Below are positions 18,132 to 27,733 of a DNA stretch of 64,000 bases, piece after piece. The number at the start of each line of letters is the position of its first letter. Within the stretch, counting starts at the first letter, position 1. The notes beneath the pieces were generated by a model. That model worked only from the letters and a program-made list of their open reading frames with translations. It ran no database searches and was not told where the DNA came from. The DNA is taken from contig CAZQAE010000022.1 of assembly GCA_964591275.1 (NCBI GenBank), positions 6,855-70,854 of the forward strand. The letters run 5' to 3'. Source of the DNA: G963674685 sp964591275 (lineage in GTDB: Bacteria > Lernaellota > Lernaellaia > JACKCT01). Both the position numbers and the translations under genes were made by a program.

Positions 18132-18429
18132 TCTTTTTTCCTAACAATTGGCGCTTTGCCGTTTCAATATTATTCTGGCCATTTTTGATTTGCAAGCAAT
18201 TTCCGCACGTGGCAAAGGCAACCTTTTTCACTGATAATTTAAAGTCCGCGAAAAAATCACCATTGGCAAATTTTGGAACACCCAATCCGTAAAGCCATTC
18301 GCGCAGAAAAGTTACTTCGAAAAACCAATATTTTTCGACTTGCAAAAAATCATCCTGATGGGCGTCCCCAATTTTCAACCCCAAAGATTGAGGAAATCGC
18401 AATATGAAGTATGAAAAGTGAAGGCGCAA
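18124..18429 (-). CDS. Possible small protein upstream of hicBA
   Basis: A 101-codon frame ends inside the hicB start with an 8-base overlap, the spacing of translationally coupled genes. The product is unrecognised. It contains a CGNC motif near residue 75 and has lysine-rich ends. It could be a third member of the hicBA operon, a decayed gene whose 3' end lies there, or chance. No good start signal is visible. Confidence 0.3.
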   Translation of the reverse strand: MRLHFSYFILRFPQSLGLKIGDAHQDDFLQVEKYWFFEVTFLREWLYGLGVPKFANGDFFADFKLSVKKVAFATCGNCLQIKNGQNNIETAKRQLLGKKNA

Positions 18430-18478
18430 AATGGCCTAACTTAGCGCCATTCGTTGCTGTCGCTATTTTCGCTGCATA

Positions 18479-18613
18479 CCCGCTCATTGTCGCATCTTTG
18501 CTAAAGCATCAGATGCGACTGGACATTCGCGGCTCGGAAGCCGTCGACCCACTGTGCGGCAACAAAACAGAGCCGCGAACGACAAAATCGCCGCCAGGCG
18601 ATGAGTGAGCGGG
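18479..18613 (+). repeat. REPIN-like repeat, full copy C
   Basis: The same 135-bp unit as at 13253-13387, with the same terminal inverted repeats and internal hairpins. The similarity with copy D (27501-27635) continues to the right for roughly another 95 bp (to about 18710), so C and D belong to a longer subfamily. Confidence 0.85.
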
Positions 18614-18800
18614 TGGGCGAGGAGTATTGGTGCGTGGATAATTGCTGCGCTGCATACCGGACTATAACGACAAAGTCTTATCTTTGCGCCATTCATGCCA
18701 GTCGCCATTTTCCACATCGCTTCCCCGTGCTTGAAATCAAAGCGGCTTTCCCCTACATTTTCCGCTGCTTTCAAGGCTTTGCCAAAAAGGAAGGCCATAT

Positions 18801-21800
18801 ATGCGAAAACTTAAAATCCTGATTCCGGTCTTGCTCCTTTCCCTGGGCGCAATATTTGTGTGCGGGTGCGCGGTGAAGACCGAGTGCCCGCCGGGCGCGT
18901 ATATTGTGGAAAAGGCCGCGATGTTGCAGCAGCCGGAGTTGTGGTGCGAGATCAAGAACGAAAGCGGCGAAACGGTCAAACATGGCGTCTATGAAAGCTG
19001 GTACCGCAACGGAAAGATCAAGGAAAGCGGCGAATACGATCACGGCGAGAAAATCGGCATCTGGACATTCTGGTCCGAAACTGGACGAAAGAGCCAGGAA
19101 ATCAATTATCTCGATGGATCGAATCACGTACGCATACAGACCTGGTATGAAAACGGCTCCAGGCAATCGATTTCGGAGTTCATCAACGAGGAGCCTCACG
19201 GACGCACGCAGTCGTGGCATTCCAGCGGCCTGATCGACTCCGACATCAGCTATGATCACGGCCATGTGCTATGCGAGCACAACGGCTTTTTCGCGGACGG
19301 GCAAAAACAAGTTGAAGGTCGATGCCGCGATGGCCTCCAGGACGGTCCGAAAGTCCATTGGCATGAAAACGGTCACAAACGCGTCGAGGAATCCTACGAC
19401 CGGGGTAAGCAAACCGGCCCTTATGCCCGCTACCACAAAAATGGCGCTGAGAAGGAAAAGGGAGAGTATCTTGATGATATGCAGGTGGGAATGTGGACCA
19501 TCTGGTACGAAAACGGACAGAAGGAAGAGGAAGGGCTGTACGAAAATGCCATTCGAGTCGGGACGTGGACGACCTGGTACGAAAACGGGGCCATGGAAAC
19601 CAGGATCGAGTACCTCGGCACGGACAACGACAGCTACGTCATGACGCGATGGAGCGAAGACGGCATCAAGCTCAATCGCCGGGAATATCTCAACGGCAAA
19701 CGAAATGGCATTTGGATTGCGTGGTATCGGATTACGCCGGAGGCAATGGAGTATCTTGAGGCGGTGAAGAAATGGCAGGAAGATCTGGAAAATGATCCCG
19801 TGCCCCTGGAAAAGCCCGCGGATATTCCCGAAGCGGAAACCAGCGGAGCAGTGGCCGAGGAGGAGCGACTTCAGCAAGATGCCGCAAAGGATATGAATGA
19901 ACTCATGGAGGAGATGGTCGCGCCGCCCGTGACGGCTGAAGACGAGCAAGCCGCGTCGCCCATGACGGCTGAAGACGAGCAAGCCGCGCCGCCCGTGACG
20001 GCTGAAGACGAGCAAGCCGCACCGCCTGACGCCGGTGGCGAAGCAGCGCAGCCCGCCAAAGCCGATGAAACGCCCGTGGAAACATCCGCCGAAGCGCCAT
20101 CGGAAGAGACCCCGGCCGAGACTCAGGCGCCCGTGGAAAGTGCGCCGGAGGAACCGACCACTCCGCCAGAGACGATCCTGGATGTCGCTGATGAAGAGCC
20201 GCCGATTCCTCCTGCCGACGCAAGCCAGCCCGATACAACGGAAAAGGAACCGGAAAAAGAAGCAGAAACCACGCCGGGCGAAGAAACGCCCGCAGTGATA
20301 CCCGTGGAAACCGACTCTGAAGAAGAATCGGCTGCGTCGCCGACGGCGGATGAGAACGTCGATGAGCCTGCCCCTGAAGGTGAAAAGGAACCGGAAAAAG
20401 AAGCAGAAACCTCGCCGGGCGAAGAAGCGCCCGCAGTGATACCCGTGGAAACCGACTCTGGAGAAGAATCGGCTGCGTCGCCGACGGCGGATGAGAACGT
20501 CGATGAGCCTGCCCTTGAAGATGAAATGGAATACTCGGATGACGACGCCCCCGCTGATGATGAAATGTGGGACGATGGCGACGATGATGATCCGTATGAA
20601 TATTTTTCACCGGCAGTTTTCTTCGCGGAAAAGACGATCAAGACGCAGCAGCCCTCGGAAGAGCAGGACGAGCCGGAACCCACGCCCGAGCCAACGCCCG
20701 AGCCGACGCCCGAGCCAACGCCTGAGCCGACGCCCGAGCCGACGCCTGAGCCGACGCCCGAGCCAACGCCCGAGCCGACTCCCGAGCCGACGCCGGAACC
20801 GACTCCCGAGCCAACGTCCGAGCCAACGCCCGAGCCGACGCCGGAACTGACTCCCGAGCCAACGCCCGAGCCGACGCCGGAACTGACTCCCGAGCCAACG
20901 CCCGAGCCAACGCCCGAGCCAACGCCCGAGCCAACGCCCGAACCAACGCCCGAGCCAACGCCGGAACCCACGCCCGAGCCGACGCCGGAACCCACGCCGG
21001 AGGACGCCGGCGAACCAGCGGAAGACATCCATCTTCCCCCGACTGTTGTCATAGGCACACCCGAGGGCGAAACCGAATCACCAAGCCCGGAAACGGATGC
21101 GCCTGGCTCTGAGGTCGATTTGGAAACAGAAGCAACGCAGGCGGAGGAAGATGCGGACAAGACGGATGAAGAAATAGAGGATGCCGCCGCAACGCCCCTA
21201 ATAATAGAGACAGCGGGAGATGAGGAAAGCGCCGATGAATCGGCAGTGGAGGATGACGGAGAAGTGGATTCCACCATCGAAATCATTGAAAGCGTTCCGA
21301 TAGGTTCCGCGGAAGATGCGCTCATAACGGATATAGAGAATTTGGAAAGCGGCGACGAATTAATGGACATTGCCATCTCCGGGGAGGAAAGCGATGCCGA
21401 AAGCGCCGAAGGCCAGGATAAATCCTTAAAGGAAGCCAAGCCGGAAACAACAAAAGAAAGCGCAAAAGAGCCGGATCCTTTTTTGCCGGAAGAATTCCAG
21501 GGCGATGGAAATAAGAAAATCGCCGTGGAATTTTTAGATGGGAAAAAGCATGGACGATTCCGGAAATGGTATCTTAATCAGACTCTCATGGTTGAAGGAC
21601 ATTATAAAAACGGTCAAAAAGACGGGAAATGGACTTTTTTCGATAAGCAGGGAAGGAAAACCCTGGAAGGTCATTTCAAGGGCGGCGACAAGGACGGAAA
21701 ATGGGTCAATTACAACCCCGCCGGCAAGAAGAGATTTGAGGGAAATTATTCTGACGACAATATGAACGGCATATGGATCGAGTACTTGGAAGATGACAAA

Positions 21801-22064
21801 TACCAGATCGAACATCAGTACCAGGACGGTCGCAGGCTCTGCAATCGCTGGGGCTTCTGGTATCCCTGGGGCAAAAAGATGTACCTGGCGCAATGCCAAA
21901 ACGGGTTGATCCACGGCATGTTCCGCACCTGGTATGAAAACAAGGTGATGCGTTCGTTGCACTATTATGAGAACGGTCTCAGGCACGGGCCTTTCAAGAC
22001 ATGGTACGCAGACGGAAGGCTCAAGGACGAAGGCGAATACAAAAACGGCAAGCGCATACAATAA
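18801..22064 (+). CDS. MORN_2-repeat lipoprotein with long PTPE linker
   Basis: This 1087-residue protein has a lipoprotein signal ending in FVCGC. Residues about 45-320 and the last 180 residues are MORN_2 (YwqK-type) repeats: GVYESWYRNGKIKESGEYDH, GMWTIWYENGQKEEEGLYEN and, at the C-terminus, GPFKTWYADGRLKDEGEYK. Between them lies a low-complexity acidic, alanine- and proline-rich region with three VTAEDEQAA units, a duplicated 47-residue block and about 27 PTPE-type units. The layout suggests two beta-repeat modules joined by a stiff extended linker. MORN_2 proteins are often annotated as antitoxins of the YwqK type, but that role is not established and does not fit an exported lipoprotein well. 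RBS AAGGAAGG precedes the ATG. mtnA follows after 18 bp. Confidence 0.75.
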   Translation: MRKLKILIPVLLLSLGAIFVCGCAVKTECPPGAYIVEKAAMLQQPELWCEIKNESGETVKHGVYESWYRNGKIKESGEYDHGEKIGIWTFWSETGRKSQEINYLDGSNHVRIQTWYENGSRQSISEFINEEPHGRTQSWHSSGLIDSDISYDHGHVLCEHNGFFADGQKQVEGRCRDGLQDGPKVHWHENGHKRVEESYDRGKQTGPYARYHKNGAEKEKGEYLDDMQVGMWTIWYENGQKEEEGLYENAIRVGTWTTWYENGAMETRIEYLGTDNDSYVMTRWSEDGIKLNRREYLNGKRNGIWIAWYRITPEAMEYLEAVKKWQEDLENDPVPLEKPADIPEAETSGAVAEEERLQQDAAKDMNELMEEMVAPPVTAEDEQAASPMTAEDEQAAPPVTAEDEQAAPPDAGGEAAQPAKADETPVETSAEAPSEETPAETQAPVESAPEEPTTPPETILDVADEEPPIPPADASQPDTTEKEPEKEAETTPGEETPAVIPVETDSEEESAASPTADENVDEPAPEGEKEPEKEAETSPGEEAPAVIPVETDSGEESAASPTADENVDEPALEDEMEYSDDDAPADDEMWDDGDDDDPYEYFSPAVFFAEKTIKTQQPSEEQDEPEPTPEPTPEPTPEPTPEPTPEPTPEPTPEPTPEPTPEPTPEPTPEPTSEPTPEPTPELTPEPTPEPTPELTPEPTPEPTPEPTPEPTPEPTPEPTPEPTPEPTPEPTPEDAGEPAEDIHLPPTVVIGTPEGETESPSPETDAPGSEVDLETEATQAEEDADKTDEEIEDAAATPLIIETAGDEESADESAVEDDGEVDSTIEIIESVPIGSAEDALITDIENLESGDELMDIAISGEESDAESAEGQDKSLKEAKPETTKESAKEPDPFLPEEFQGDGNKKIAVEFLDGKKHGRFRKWYLNQTLMVEGHYKNGQKDGKWTFFDKQGRKTLEGHFKGGDKDGKWVNYNPAGKKRFEGNYSDDNMNGIWIEYLEDDKYQIEHQYQDGRRLCNRWGFWYPWGKKMYLAQCQNGLIHGMFRTWYENKVMRSLHYYENGLRHGPFKTWYADGRLKDEGEYKNGKRIQ
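20241..20522 (+). repeat. 141-bp tandem duplication inside the MORN_2 gene
   Basis: Two nearly identical 141-bp units (20241-20381 and 20382-20522) encode a 47-residue block starting EKEPEKEAET and ending in NVDEPA. Only a few codons differ. Since 141 is a multiple of three, the duplication keeps the frame. Confidence 0.8.
20671..21000 (+). repeat. 12-bp minisatellite coding for PTPE units
   Basis: About 27 copies of a 12-bp unit (consensus CCAACGCCCGAG or CCGACGCCCGAG) encode the PTPE repeat. Variants such as TSEP and ELTP occur, and a higher-order block of several units is repeated within the array. The copy number is likely to vary between strains. Confidence 0.9.
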
Positions 22065-22082
22065 CGCAGACGAGGAGGCGAG

Positions 22083-23123
<1,041 letters not shown>

Positions 23124-23252
23124 CCCTGCGCGGAGGCAATGGAAACCGAATCGACCGCAAGACCTTAAGCCGATTGCAGGAACCCTTCGCAAAACAGCCG
23201 CAGTCGTGTAAATTGGTTTGGAAGCGAACCTTTGACCAAGGAAGCAATGACG

Positions 23253-23645
23253 ATGAAAATGACTATTTGGCCTGTTATCGGCGCACTTCTCATAATGACC
23301 GCGCTTTCGTTTTTTGGATGCGGCGGAGACGAGGACGATGACGAGGATGAATTTCCTCCCGAAACCTGCTCCTTTTGGGGATGCAAGGTCACGTGTTTTT
23401 ATGAGGCGGAACCGGGCGAAAACCACAGTCCCGTTCGAATTGAACACAATGTCGGCGACAGCATTGTTGAATCCACGGAAGAGTACTGCACCAACAACAG
23501 TCTTTATCGTACTTTTGAGCTAAACAACATCTGGGGCGGCGACGTCATGGGCGCCTGCGAAGACCTGGAAGGCTACGTGACGCCAGACAGCACCGAAAGC
23601 GTCAAGTTTGAGTGCGATAACACGGAATGGCATCCCGCGGAGTAG
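23253..23645 (+). CDS. Small lipoprotein with acidic linker
   Basis: Start chosen at ATG 23253 (AAGGAA upstream); ATG 23247 is possible. The signal sequence ends in SFFGC, a lipobox, and is followed at once by an acidic run (GGDEDDDEDE). The remaining ~95 residues contain six cysteines (for example CSFWGCKVTC), suggesting disulfides, and no known domain. It belongs to the group of Asp/Glu-linker lipoproteins in this window, probably displayed in the outer membrane. Confidence 0.7.
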   Translation: MKMTIWPVIGALLIMTALSFFGCGGDEDDDEDEFPPETCSFWGCKVTCFYEAEPGENHSPVRIEHNVGDSIVESTEEYCTNNSLYRTFELNNIWGGDVMGACEDLEGYVTPDSTESVKFECDNTEWHPAE

Positions 23646-23843
23646 AGCAATAACGATCGCGGAAAAGGTCTAAGATTAAGGTTTGGGGCATCGCCCTTTA
23701 GACAAAGAAAATACTCAAATTCTCACGTCCCTTTTCGGAATTTCGTCCATTGCCAGGGGTGCGGCGGACAGCTCGCCTTTCGCTGTAAATTTCTCACCCA
23801 CTCCGTTCAATTTGGTTATCCATTAATTCCATCTCGTTTTTCA

Positions 23844-23938
23844 TCAGCGGCCACAGCAGTCCTCATCGTCGTCATCTCCCGACGAATCGTCCGGCAAGGG
23901 GATGATCTGCTGATCATCGTTTGCATCATCGTCGCCTG
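23844..23938 (-). pseudogene. Isolated Asp-rich CCGR tail (3' end of a lost gene)
   Basis: On the minus strand the frame ends with an Asp-rich tail containing QQIIPLPDDSSG and then DCCGR and a stop at 23844. It is nearly the same as the tail of the gene at 25726-27306. Upstream of about 23938 the sequence switches abruptly to a remnant of an unrelated gene on the other strand, so only the tail of the original gene remains. Confidence 0.6.
23851..23916 (-). repeat. Tail repeat copy 1
   Basis: A 66-bp segment that matches 25733-25798 at 64 of 66 positions, in the same orientation. It codes the IPLPDDSSG plus Asp-run part of the C-terminal tail. The two copies bracket the SGNH remnant and the sulfatase-like gene. 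Confidence 0.85.
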
Positions 23939-24416
23939 CAACGTGGTCATTTGGTCCTGGTGCGACCGAATGACCCATATCGACCTCGATGACACGCAGG
24001 TTTATCTGGACACCATGATGGACCTGGAAAGCAACTACCCAGACGTGCGCTTCGTCTATATGACCGGCCACAGCGATATGTGGGCGCAGGAAGAAGAACA
24101 GGGCAACAACAATCTGATCCGCATCCACTGCCGTGATCATGACAAGGTTCTCTACGACTTCGGCGACATCGAGTATTAGGACCCGGACGGGAATTTCTAT
24201 TCCGATGCGCATCAGGATTGCCGGTGGTGTCTCGCCTGGTGCGACGATCACGATTGCCCGGATTGCGATCTTTGCGGCCATGCCCACTGCTTCTTGTGCT
24301 ACCGCACGGGGCAGGCCATCTGGTGGCAACTGGCACGCATGGTTGGAGGGGTGGATAGAACGCAAACAACGCCATTCGCGACTGTTATGAATTTCCCTGA
24401 TCGAAGAATCAAATAA
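23938..24416 (+). pseudogene. Truncated SGNH-hydrolase-like secreted protein with in-frame TAG
   Basis: The plus-strand frame from about 23938 reads NVVIWSWCDRM, then VYLDTMMDLESNYPDVRFVY, MTGHSDMW and, after an amber codon at 24177-24179, DPDGNFYSDAHQDC, CGHAHCFLCYRTGQAIWWQL and a stop at 24414-24416. This is the C-terminal half of a family of secreted SGNH-like proteins known to me from deltaproteobacterial genomes (pattern FVYMTGH ... DFADIESYDPDGN ... CAHSHCFNC ... AFWWLMARL). The N-terminal half is missing, replaced by the tail fragment of another gene. The amber replaces what is normally a tyrosine. The 3' end overlaps the 3' end of the sulfatase-like gene by eight bases. Confidence 0.65.
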
Positions 24417-25722
24417 GAGGGATTCGTGAAATACTAATTTTCTCTTTATTGGACAATATTATTGCAGTTTCGTAGGGGGAAGCAGAAATTATCATTCTAT
24501 TTGTATTTGGATTTTCTGACAAAAGAGATTCTCCGTTCATACTTTTTGAAGGAGCTACTCCTGCTAACCTCAAAATTGTTGGAGCAATATCTATTGCTTG
24601 AAAAGGATATTCAACAACTTTTGATTTTAGGCCAGTTCCTCTAATAATCAATGGGACTCTAACAATTTCTTCAGGAACATAACCAGTGTGAGCAATATTC
24701 CAGATTTCCCCAAGTTCATTAAACATCTCGCCGTGATCAGAGAAAATGAAAGTGTAAATACTTCTCCTTCCTCGGTCGATATCTTCAATAGCGTCTATTG
24801 CCCAAGAAATATATTTATCCGCATAATTGACTCCTTTTATGTATGCTTCCTTCATCCATGGAATTAGTTTTTCACGGGTAATGAGATCTTTTCTTTTTAC
24901 AGTCATGAAAAATTCATGTTGCCTTTTAAGTTCTTTTTTATTCATTGAGGTTTGCGCATATGGTTCGTGAGAGTCAACGAGATGCAAATAGGTGAGAGTA
25001 GGAACGTGTTTTCCATCGCGCCGTTTGATTTTCTTCAAAAATTTGTAGGCTTTCTTTACCAGATGTTTCCCCCCAAGGTCATTGGAAAAAAGCGGAAGAT
25101 TGATAATATGATCCCACTGTTTATTACCAAAATTATTCCAATGACTAAGCATTTGGTTTTGTGTTGCGAGGATTGTTCTGTAGCCTTCTTTTTTTAACAT
25201 CTGCGGGAAAGTCAGCAATTCATTTGGAATTGCCTCTCCTCCAAGACCGTTTATTGGAATTGGTGTTTTTGCAAGGAGCCTAAAACCCGTTGAGTCATAA
25301 GCCTTATCTCCTTTGAAAAACTTTGGAATAATTCCTGATAAATATGATGGAACCGAAGCACGAGTAAATCCTGCGTTAACAAAAAAATTGTTGTAAACGA
25401 TTCCCTCTTTTGATAGTTTCCACAAGCGAGGTGAACATAATTTATTAAAATGGTCTTTTCTCCATGCATCATTGACGATTATCAGGATATCTGGAGACCC
25501 TTCAATTGAAGGGGAAACAATTTTTGCGACAGGATTGCAATAACCTGACCCCCTTCTTTTCGGATCATTCGCTGGATAATAACAATTATCAAATTTCCGC
25601 GCAGAACTATTCCATCCCCAAATTCCAACTCCTGTAGCCGTTGCCACGCTGGCAATATTTACAGCATATTCTAATAATTTTCTTCTGCTCATTCCTCCAA
25701 GGAGTTGTGCCTTATTTGTCAT
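24409..25722 (-). CDS. Tat-exported sulfatase-like enzyme, AT-rich
   Basis: The product belongs to the alkaline phosphatase/sulfatase superfamily. It begins near ATG 25722 or at the internal ATG of MSRRKLLEYAVNIASVATAT, which looks like a Tat signal. Superfamily metal-binding motifs are present: ILIIVNDAWRKDH, HLVDSHEPY and FSDHGEMFNE. At the nucleophile position the sequence is ASVPSYLSG; the Arg of the C/S-x-P-S-R sulfatase signature is replaced by Tyr, so normal formylglycine formation is doubtful and the enzyme may be a phosphodiesterase or transferase instead. Base composition is clearly more AT-rich than its neighbours, and the shift begins right after the upstream gene's tail, which suggests acquisition. 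It starts four bases after the stop of the upstream gene, so both may share an mRNA. Confidence 0.75.
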   Translation of the reverse strand: MTNKAQLLGGMSRRKLLEYAVNIASVATATGVGIWGWNSSARKFDNCYYPANDPKRRGSGYCNPVAKIVSPSIEGSPDILIIVNDAWRKDHFNKLCSPRLWKLSKEGIVYNNFFVNAGFTRASVPSYLSGIIPKFFKGDKAYDSTGFRLLAKTPIPINGLGGEAIPNELLTFPQMLKKEGYRTILATQNQMLSHWNNFGNKQWDHIINLPLFSNDLGGKHLVKKAYKFLKKIKRRDGKHVPTLTYLHLVDSHEPYAQTSMNKKELKRQHEFFMTVKRKDLITREKLIPWMKEAYIKGVNYADKYISWAIDAIEDIDRGRRSIYTFIFSDHGEMFNELGEIWNIAHTGYVPEEIVRVPLIIRGTGLKSKVVEYPFQAIDIAPTILRLAGVAPSKSMNGESLLSENPNTNRMIISASPYETAIILSNKEKISISRIPLI

Positions 25723-25725
25723 CAA

Positions 25726-27306
25726 TCAAAGACCGCAGCAGTCGTCATCGTCGTCATCTCCCGACGAATCGTCCGGCAAGGGGATGATCTGCTGATCACC
25801 GTCGCCAGTGTCGTCATTAAGATCATCGTCATCATCGTCGCCTGCGTCATCATCAAGGTCATCGTCGGCGTCATCGTTAAGGTCGTCATCGACGTCGTCA
25901 TCCGCGTCATCGTCAATCAGCTCTGCATCTCCCTGTCCGCCGCCGGGCAAAATTCCATACCACACGCCCAGCCAGTACGCGATGAGGAAATCGGCGCCGT
26001 GCGCGGTGTGCGCCTGATTTTCCGGGCGTGTGCATTCGATGTGGTACGGGGTTCGCTCCCACATGACCGACGACCAGCAGCGGTCGTCCAGTTCATGCGC
26101 CACGGCGGTTTGCGGGTTGATGTCGAAGCCGGTCAGAGTCGTAATCCATGGGTTGTCGGCTAAAAATTGATCCGCCCAGACAGAAAAGTTATCCAGAGGC
26201 AAATCATCGCGGCAGGTCACTTGCCTCTGATAATTCGGCGCTTCCCACATCACACGCAGGCCATGGGTCATGTCATTCTTATACCACTCCATCTCGTCGG
26301 GATCGCATTGGCCATAGCGCAGGCACGCCCCGTACCACACGGCGTCAAAAAAAGTCTGATGCGTTTCCGATGACCACGCCCGGACGTTGAAAAGCCAGAT
26401 TCCGAAGATGTGATTGAAGCGCTCGCGGTCTGGCCATAGCCTGAAGAGGGGCTGCGCGTTGGAGTAATTGTTGATGAAGGCGTAATAATCCTCATAGCGG
26501 TTGAATATCGTGATGCTGGATATGAGAAGCGACCATTTTGCGTTTTCGTACTCCTCGTCGAGCAGGTCCCAAAACTCCGGCTCGTCTATCACGTGCGCGG
26601 TCTGCACGAGGATAGCGAGGCGTATGTCATCCAGAATCGCCGCGGCCTTGAAGACATTTCCCCAAGGATCGGTGATGGTCCAATCGTTGCTCTGCAGCGT
26701 CAGCGTGACACTCCGAAAGTCTTCTTTTATGATCTGGCGAAGTTCGATGGCGTCAGCGCCCTCGTCGCCTTCCAGCGCGTCAAAAACCCAGGCCAGGCCC
26801 CAATACCAGGTGATGTATTTGTCCCGGACATTATCGCCAAGCCAGAAGCAGTTGTCGTATCCGACGCAGGGGTAGAGATTTTCGGTGTCTGGAGGATACT
26901 CCACGTTCCAGGGCGGTTCATTCGGCGCGGCGTAGCGCGCGAGGTAGCCCGGATCGCCGGTCACTTCTTTGAGCATATGCATGTAATTGCCGATGCGGAT
27001 GACTTCGTCGCGGGCCTCTTGCTCGCCGGTGACGATGTACCGGATGGCCTGGCTCACCAGATAGGTCCCGGTCCAGTCCCCGCTGTCGCCCGCTCCCCAC
27101 ATCCTTTCAAGCTCCTGCCGAGTATCGTCCGTAAACAGCACGTCGGACACGCCGCCGTACCCCGTGGAATGCCATTCCATCAGATAATCGGTGTAGTCCT
27201 GCGCCTTTTGATGGAGTTCAGGATCGAATCCCTGCGCGGCGACCATAGGCGTCAGAATCATCATCGAACAAAATAGCGTCGCCAGGCCTGCAAAAAGTTT
27301 CCTCAT
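25726..27306 (-). CDS. Secreted six-hairpin-like protein with Asp-rich CCGL tail
   Basis: The 526-residue protein has a type I signal peptide (ending near MVAAQG), a large helical domain (residues about 27-440), then about 70 residues dominated by Asp and ending in DCCGL. The helical domain contains WTGTYLVSQAIRYIVTGEQE and a TGDPGYLARY motif, which resemble alpha/alpha-toroid (six-hairpin glycosidase-like) folds; this is an inference. It is homologous over its length to the lipoprotein at 30466-32031: shared WTGTYL.SQA.RY.VT, TG.PG..ARY and GAD.L.AYW. RBS GAGGAA lies before the ATG. The sulfatase-like gene follows directly. Confidence 0.75.
   Translation of the reverse strand: MRKLFAGLATLFCSMMILTPMVAAQGFDPELHQKAQDYTDYLMEWHSTGYGGVSDVLFTDDTRQELERMWGAGDSGDWTGTYLVSQAIRYIVTGEQEARDEVIRIGNYMHMLKEVTGDPGYLARYAAPNEPPWNVEYPPDTENLYPCVGYDNCFWLGDNVRDKYITWYWGLAWVFDALEGDEGADAIELRQIIKEDFRSVTLTLQSNDWTITDPWGNVFKAAAILDDIRLAILVQTAHVIDEPEFWDLLDEEYENAKWSLLISSITIFNRYEDYYAFINNYSNAQPLFRLWPDRERFNHIFGIWLFNVRAWSSETHQTFFDAVWYGACLRYGQCDPDEMEWYKNDMTHGLRVMWEAPNYQRQVTCRDDLPLDNFSVWADQFLADNPWITTLTGFDINPQTAVAHELDDRCWSSVMWERTPYHIECTRPENQAHTAHGADFLIAYWLGVWYGILPGGGQGDAELIDDDADDDVDDDLNDDADDDLDDDAGDDDDDDLNDDTGDGDQQIIPLPDDSSGDDDDDDCCGL
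25733..25798 (-). repeat. Tail repeat copy 2
   Basis: Partner of the 66-bp segment at 23851-23916 (64 of 66 identical), inside the 3' end of the secreted protein gene. Confidence 0.85.
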
Positions 27307-27500
27307 GTTAAAAAATTCCTCGAATTGGATACATGTTTCTTTTTAATAGTCCCGTTCATTGGCGAAACAGGAAACTATCTTTCCCATGATAGCAAATTTA
27401 CGTCGGCATCGTAAACGCACCATAAAATTCGGGTGCTATAGGAAATGGCGACTGGTATCCCTAAGCCTCAGGTGTGCCTGTCGCCAATTTCCGGTGCATA

Positions 27501-27635
27501 CCCGCTCATTGTCGCATCTTCGCTAAAGCATCAGATGCGACTGGACATTCGCGGCTCGGAAACCGTCGACTCACTATGCGGCAATGAAACAGAGCCGCGA
27601 ACGACAAAATCGCCGCCAGGCGATGAGTGAGCGGG
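27501..27635 (+). repeat. REPIN-like repeat, full copy D
   Basis: A third complete 135-bp copy. It shares a further ~95 bp on its right (to about 27730) with copy C. On its left, GGAAATGGCGAC (27442-27453) and GTCGCCAATTTCC (27479-27491) form another inverted pair. The extended repeat runs up to the 3' end of the FadL-like gene. Confidence 0.85.
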
Positions 27636-27733
27636 TGGGCGAGGGGTATTGGTGCGTGGATAACTGCTGCGCTGCATACCGGACTATAACGACAAAGGCT
27701 TAACTTAGCGCCATTCAGGTCAGTCACTAACGA

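Noticed and set aside
19269..20015. 248-codon minus-strand frame opposite the MORN_2 gene
   Set aside because: Repetitive and antisense to clear MORN_2 repeats; no start signal.
20123..21439. Minus-strand frame rich in SGVGSGVGSG repeats
   Set aside because: It is the reverse reading of the PTPE minisatellite in the MORN_2 gene; repeats produce an artificial open frame.
23844..24365. 173-codon minus-strand frame containing the CCGR tail
   Set aside because: Only its last ~30 codons look like real protein; the rest is antisense to the SGNH-like remnant, which has clear family motifs on the plus strand.
25705..26163. Val/Ile-rich plus-strand frame
   Set aside because: Antisense of the Asp-coding tract (GAC/GAT read backwards gives GTC/ATC). 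The same explains hydrophobic-looking frames near 29878-30267 and 30508-30783.
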